Source: Mariprofundaceae bacterium (GTDB lineage Bacteria; Pseudomonadota; Zetaproteobacteria; Mariprofundales; Mariprofundaceae). From it: a stretch of DNA of 46,165 bases. The notes under the pieces were generated by a model, which searched no databases, was not told the DNA's origin, and was given only the letters and a program-made list of their open reading frames with translations. Shown here in pieces: positions 42,630 to 46,165 of this stretch (position 1 is its first letter; the number at the start of each line of letters is the position of its first letter). The stretch spans positions 1 through 46,165 of the forward strand of contig WFOK01000063.1 in assembly GCA_015488115.1 (NCBI GenBank). Reading direction: 5' to 3'. Made by a program: the position numbers and the translations under genes.

Positions 42630-42976
42630 TTGCCTTGCTCGATGGTCTCCGGCGCCATTGGCTGAGCATCAGCGCCATGCTGCTGACCGGCATCACGCTG
42701 ATGTCCCTGTGGCCCAGCCCGCCGAGCGCCCCGGGCGGAGACAAGCTGCATCACGCGCTCGCCTATGGCGCTCTGGCCCTGCCTGCGGCACTGGCCCGTC
42801 CAAGGCATGCATGGATCCTTGTGGTTTACCTTGGCTGGAGCGGCGCCATTGAGCTGATCCAGCCATACGTCCATCGGCAGGGCGAATGGGCGGACTTGGC
42901 AGCGAATGCCACGGGCCTCGCCCTTGGCTGGCTGTTGGGCATGTGCCTGGCCCGGCCGGGCCTCAGGGGGAAATGA
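42626..42976 (+). CDS. VanZ-like small membrane protein
   Basis: A 116-aa membrane protein with about four hydrophobic segments. It carries the family motif DKLHHALAYGALALP and a later QGEWADLAANATGLALGWLLG, typical of VanZ-like proteins. The family is named after a teicoplanin-resistance accessory but is widespread; the role here is unknown. Start overlaps the ggt stop by 4 bp, so it ends this operon. Its 3' end overlaps the convergent deacetylase gene by 14 bp. Confidence 0.82.
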   Translation: MIALLDGLRRHWLSISAMLLTGITLMSLWPSPPSAPGGDKLHHALAYGALALPAALARPRHAWILVVYLGWSGAIELIQPYVHRQGEWADLAANATGLALGWLLGMCLARPGLRGK

Positions 42977-43931
42977 GCGTCTGGTCGCCGATCTGCTCCA
43001 GCACGGCGCACCAGGCGGCCGCCAGATTGCTTCGATTGTATCCCCCTCCCCCGAGCGCGAGCAGTCTCCCCTGGGCATAGGTTTCGGCCAGTGCGCGCAG
43101 GCGCGAGGCCGCATGAGCATGCGCTGCGGGCGAGAAGCGAAGATGCGTGATCGGATCACCCGCAATCGAGTCGGCCCCGCACTGGAAGATGATGAATTGA
43201 GGCTCCGCTTGCGCCAGATGCTGCTCGACCTCGGCCCAGGCACGCAGGAAGTCTTCATCATCCGCGCCGGGCGGCAACGGCAGATTGAGCATCTGGCCTT
43301 CGGCCGGACCGCGTCCCCGCTCACGGGCAAAGCCGGTGCCTGGATACAGGAAGCGACCATCCTCGTGGATGTCCGCGATCCATACGGCCGGATCATCCTC
43401 GAATGCATAGAACACGCCGTCGCCATGATGGGCGTCGATGTCCACATAGGCGATGCGCCGAAGGCCATGAACGGCCTTGAGATGTTCGATGACAATGCCG
43501 CAATCATTGAACACGCAGAATCCGGCTGCCGACGCCCGTCTAGCATGGTGCAGCCCGGCGATTGGCACCATCGCCCTACGCGCCTTGCCCGCCATCAAGC
43601 GGTCCGCAGCATCGCATACCGAACCCGCAACCGTCGCTGCCGCCTCGAACATGCCCTTGAAGGCCGGTGTGTCACCCGCATCAAGGAAGCCCTTGCCAGA
43701 GATGGACAAGGTGCGCACAAGCTCGATATGGGTCCGGTCGTGAAACCGTGCGATCAGGGATTCGTCCCCCATGACCGGCTTGGCCAGGCGCACCCGCCTG
43801 AGCAGGCCGCGCCGCTCGGCTTCACGCACAAAGGCATCCATCCGGTCCGTTCCGAACGGATGCCCATGACCAAAGCCGTATGCGGCCAGGGCCTTGCCCA
43901 GATACAGGATGACATCGCCGGTGGCCCTCAT
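42963..43931 (-). CDS. Histone deacetylase family protein (AcuC/acetoin-utilisation type)
   Basis: A 322-aa class II-like zinc-dependent amidohydrolase. Hallmarks: GHPFGTDRM near residue 23, the active-site LHH at 127-129 (His128/129), FCVFNDCGIVI, and the metal-binding YVDIDAHHGDG (Asp164, Asp166, His168). In bacteria such enzymes deacetylate acetylpolyamines, acetyl-CoA synthetase or short acetylated substrates; the substrate here is unknown. The ATG at 43931 overlaps the stop of the small upstream gene (ATGA), which fixes the start; upstream in-frame sequence is non-coding for this protein. Confidence 0.9.
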   Translation of the reverse strand: MRATGDVILYLGKALAAYGFGHGHPFGTDRMDAFVREAERRGLLRRVRLAKPVMGDESLIARFHDRTHIELVRTLSISGKGFLDAGDTPAFKGMFEAAATVAGSVCDAADRLMAGKARRAMVPIAGLHHARRASAAGFCVFNDCGIVIEHLKAVHGLRRIAYVDIDAHHGDGVFYAFEDDPAVWIADIHEDGRFLYPGTGFARERGRGPAEGQMLNLPLPPGADDEDFLRAWAEVEQHLAQAEPQFIIFQCGADSIAGDPITHLRFSPAAHAHAASRLRALAETYAQGRLLALGGGGYNRSNLAAAWCAVLEQIGDQTLISP

Positions 43932-44116
43932 TGGCCGTGCGCCCAAAGCGCATAGACCCAGAAGCCGAAGACCAGGCTGGTCAACAGGCCAAGCGTCGCC
44001 AGCCAGGCCATGGCCCGCACGGCATGCGGCTTGCCGGCCTGATGCGCCTTCCAGCCGAACCAGATCGCAAACGCGGTCAGTGGCAGAGAAAACATGATGA
44101 AGATCAGCAACAGCAT
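43928..44116 (-). CDS. Small two-TM membrane protein
   Basis: A 62-aa protein with two hydrophobic stretches (about 3-21 and 37-58) separated by a basic loop (GWKAHQAGKPHAVRA). It overlaps the deacetylase gene by 4 bp (ATGA), so the pair looks translationally coupled, which supports that it is real. No ribosome site is clear at ATG 44116. No family was recognised. Confidence 0.6.
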   Translation of the reverse strand: MLLLIFIMFSLPLTAFAIWFGWKAHQAGKPHAVRAMAWLATLGLLTSLVFGFWVYALWAHGQ

Positions 44117-44176
44117 GGTAAGATGCTATGCCTGCATGCACAAAATGCCAAACAACCCCGGCATCCGGAGTCACCC

Positions 44177-44617
44177 ATGATGAACCTTCTGCGATCCATC
44201 CGGCGAGCGGCTGCAGCCGATCCCCGGAAACGGCAGCAGCACGAGCCGTCACTGGCCATCGCGGTCCTGATGATCGAACTCATGCGCATGGATGGTCATG
44301 AGCATGAGCGCGAACTGGCGCGCCTTCTTTCACTGCTGCAGCAGCGCCTCGGCCTTGATGACGTGAACCTGCGCAGGCTCGTCGAGCGCGCAAGACAGGA
44401 AGCCAGCATGGCCCTGGATATCCAGCAATTCACTCGCTCCATCGTCGCCGAATTCGACACGGAGGAAAGAATCGGCATGCTTGCTGACCTGTGGCGCCTT
44501 GCCCTGGCGGATCAGCACCTCGATCCCCGCGAGGAACAACTGCTGCGACGCATCGGTGAACTGCTCGGACTTTCCCATCGTCAGTTCATTCGCGCCAAGC
44601 TGGCCGCCGCCTCATGA
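44177..44617 (+). CDS. TerB-family (tellurite resistance-like) protein
   Basis: A 146-aa all-helical cytosolic protein. The repeated TerB-type acidic EF-like segments are seen: LMIELMRMDGHEHEREL near residue 32 and LWRLALADQHLDPREEQLLRRI near 105, a pattern of the COG4103-like TerB family. CGGAG lies 6-7 nt before ATG 44177. It is divergent from the small membrane gene across 60 bp. Family members are often uncharacterised; a tellurite phenotype should not be assumed. Confidence 0.82.
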   Translation: MMNLLRSIRRAAAADPRKRQQHEPSLAIAVLMIELMRMDGHEHERELARLLSLLQQRLGLDDVNLRRLVERARQEASMALDIQQFTRSIVAEFDTEERIGMLADLWRLALADQHLDPREEQLLRRIGELLGLSHRQFIRAKLAAAS

Positions 44618-44772
44618 GCGCGCCCCCGCACATAAACCCGGCGCAACAACACACCAGGGACTGAAACAAACCAACCTCCTGCCCATGGCCTTGCCGGGCC
44701 CGCTTTTGTGCGACCGCATTTGTCGCATCAAGGCCCAGACTATGCACACGACCCGATTCGTAGGAGGAAACG
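44618..44772. other. Gap between the TerB-like and AAA+ genes with nested inverted repeat
   Basis: A 155-bp non-coding stretch. A nested inverted repeat lies at 44696-44736: outer GGGCC/GGCCC and inner TGCGAC-CGCATTT-GTCGCA (44709-44727). It may act as a terminator for the TerB-like gene (TTTT follows the outer left arm) or as a structured leader for the ATPase. No clear promoter was called. Confidence 0.35.
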
Positions 44773-46165
44773 ATGAGCAGGACTGCATGCCCCATCATGG
44801 CCACCACCGATGGCAGGCTGGACTCCGAGGATCATGACCAGCTTTTCCACCCCCTCATCGCGACATGGATGCTACGCATGCTGCTCGGCCGGAATGAAAC
44901 ATTCCGGAAATTCTTTTCGCCTGAAACCGGCTTCTCGGATGCTGACATGGCCGCGTTTCTCGGCCTTGAAGCGCATGCAAGCAGCCACCTTAAACCGGAG
45001 GAAATGCGAGACATCATGCGCAACCGTCTCGCCGACCTCGAGCAAGGCGCGAGCATCCCGTTCCATCTTCGGCGCAACCTGGAATTCCTGTCGCGGCCTC
45101 TGGCCCTGAGCCCGATGGACTGCCAGATACTGGCCTTCGCCTTGTTGCTGGAACGCTACAACCCCTTGTCCGAATGCCTGAACATGACGCCGCGGAACAC
45201 CAAGACGCAATTGCAACAGACATTGGCGCTGGCCTTCAACGAAACGCCTCACGCCATCCGCGGGTCGCTGTCCCCTCACGGCACGCTTCGCCAGGCGGGG
45301 CTGCTCAAGCTTGAACGCTGTCTTGGACTGAGCCTCGAATTGATGGACGAGTTGAAAGAGGCGTTGCTGGCCGAAAACCGAAGCGAAAAGGATCTGTTGC
45401 AGCATTTTCTCGCGCTCGCGCCCGAACCTGCGCTCGCGCCAGAGCACTACCCCCACGTCCGCAAGGACGTGGACATCATCCAGCGCCTGCTCGCGGCCAG
45501 CATCGAACACAAGGACAAGGGCGTGAACATCCTGCTCTATGGGCCGCCGGGCACGGGCAAGACCGAACTGGCCCGGCTGCTGGGCAGACAGCTCAAGGTC
45601 AGCCTGTTCGAGGTGAAAACGGAAGACGGGGATGGCGACCCGGAGGGGGGTTACGGACGTCTGGTGGGATACCGGCTCAGCCAGCAAATTCTTGCCAATG
45701 GAAGAAACATCATCGTTTTCGATGAAGTGGAGGACATCTTCCCCGCTCGCGCCTATTCATTCCTTGGCATCGAGCAGAAATCGGCCCAAAACAAGGGATG
45801 GATCAACCGCGCGCTGGAGGAAAACCCGGTGCCGACCATCTGGATCTGCAATCAAATCGCGCATATCGACCCGGCCTTCCTGCGCCGCTTCGACTATGCG
45901 CTCGAACTGACCACGCCGCCGCGTTCGGTGCGGCTGGGAATCATCCGCGAACGGCTGGCGGACACGCCGGTGAGCGAAGCTTTCCTGAACCGCCTTGCGG
46001 AACATCCGCAGCTTTCGCCGGCGCAGATCGCCAAGGCCGCCCGCGCCGTCCACAGGCTGGAGGTCAATAGCCGTGCCGAGGCGGAAGCAATCGTGGAGCG
46101 CATCCTCGACCGCGGCATCCGCGCCATGGGCCAGCAGCCCCTGGAAAAGGACATCTCCGGCAACA
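44773..46165 (+). CDS. AAA+ ATPase, partial (3' end beyond window)
   Basis: An open frame of 464 codons that runs off the window. The start ATG 44773 has the very strong ribosome site AGGAGG 5 nt away. Residues 1-240 are a helical N-terminal region of unknown fold (HLRRNLEFLSRPLALSPMD). The AAA+ core follows: Walker A GPPGTGKTE at about 257-265, Walker B IIVFDEVEDIF at about 314-324, sensor-1-like TIWICNQ at about 356, and the arginine-finger stretch FLRRFDYALEL at about 370. This is the SpoVK/ATPase-of-unknown-role type, not a protease in the part visible. No partner is seen, and the C terminus is missing. Confidence 0.85.
   Translation, partial: MSRTACPIMATTDGRLDSEDHDQLFHPLIATWMLRMLLGRNETFRKFFSPETGFSDADMAAFLGLEAHASSHLKPEEMRDIMRNRLADLEQGASIPFHLRRNLEFLSRPLALSPMDCQILAFALLLERYNPLSECLNMTPRNTKTQLQQTLALAFNETPHAIRGSLSPHGTLRQAGLLKLERCLGLSLELMDELKEALLAENRSEKDLLQHFLALAPEPALAPEHYPHVRKDVDIIQRLLAASIEHKDKGVNILLYGPPGTGKTELARLLGRQLKVSLFEVKTEDGDGDPEGGYGRLVGYRLSQQILANGRNIIVFDEVEDIFPARAYSFLGIEQKSAQNKGWINRALEENPVPTIWICNQIAHIDPAFLRRFDYALELTTPPRSVRLGIIRERLADTPVSEAFLNRLAEHPQLSPAQIAKAARAVHRLEVNSRAEAEAIVERILDRGIRAMGQQPLEKDISGN

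Noticed and set aside
1-46165. tRNA, rRNA, CRISPR arrays, IS elements or phage genes
   Set aside because: None found on reading both strands of the intergenic stretches; gaps are short and no repeat-spacer pattern or transposase is present.

Overview
The window is a gene-dense (longest gene-free gap about 180 bp), GC-rich chromosomal segment of a Gram-negative proteobacterium. The evidence is housekeeping genes in typical proteobacterial form (dksA, lipB, nagZ, ybaB-recR, hemY/hemX, mutY, a TonB-type protein) and LPS inner-core genes (CMP-Kdo synthetase, heptose-7-phosphate kinase). The exact class cannot be fixed from sequence alone; a gamma-, beta-, zeta- or Acidithiobacillia-like lineage would fit. 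No phage, IS element, CRISPR array, rRNA or tRNA was seen. Many adjacent genes overlap by 4-8 bp (ATGA/GTGA), so most of the window is long operons.

Layout. 1-5.3 kb: phosphate region, with the end of pstA, then pstB, phoU and ppx on +, and convergent ppk1 on -. A good Pho-box-like direct repeat lies in front of ppk1. 5.4-5.9 kb: a small degenerate receiver-like protein. 5.8-19.2 kb: a long run on - holding envelope glycosylation genes (flippase-like protein, ArnC-like and ArnT-like glycosyltransferases), yggU, yggT, proC, yggS, a UDP-glucose dehydrogenase, recR, ybaB, dnaX, dksA, lipB, nagZ and a dppBC-type permease pair. 19.3-20.3 kb: a small zinc-finger protein and rlmB, the latter preceded by a 9-codon leader ORF.

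20.3-23.0 kb (-): the most interesting region, a compact five-gene RsbR/RsbS/RsbT/RsbX-like partner-switching (stressosome-type) module ending in a diguanylate cyclase. The RsbS-like protein has His at the usual phospho-Ser position, and the cyclase starts with what looks like a decayed RsbT-like ATPase domain. 23.0-29.7 kb (-): an LPS/surface-glycan operon (sugar aminotransferase, GT2-methyltransferase fusion, polytopic glycosyltransferase, heptose kinase, kdsB, DHH phosphoesterase), with a divergent GT2 gene on +. 30.7-32.8 kb (-): recQ with a C-terminal helix-turn-helix-like extension.

33.0-37.4 kb (+): haem operon hemD-hemB-hemX-hemY, then two perfect tandem hairpins and a Rieske ferredoxin. 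37.4-38.1 kb (-): a short-chain dehydrogenase. 38.2-43.0 kb (+): NusG-domain-II protein, Gx-type membrane protein, TonB-like protein, mutY, ggt and a VanZ-like protein. 42.96-44.1 kb (-): a histone-deacetylase-family protein and a tiny membrane protein. 44.2 kb to the end (+): a TerB-like protein and an AAA+ ATPase cut by the window edge.
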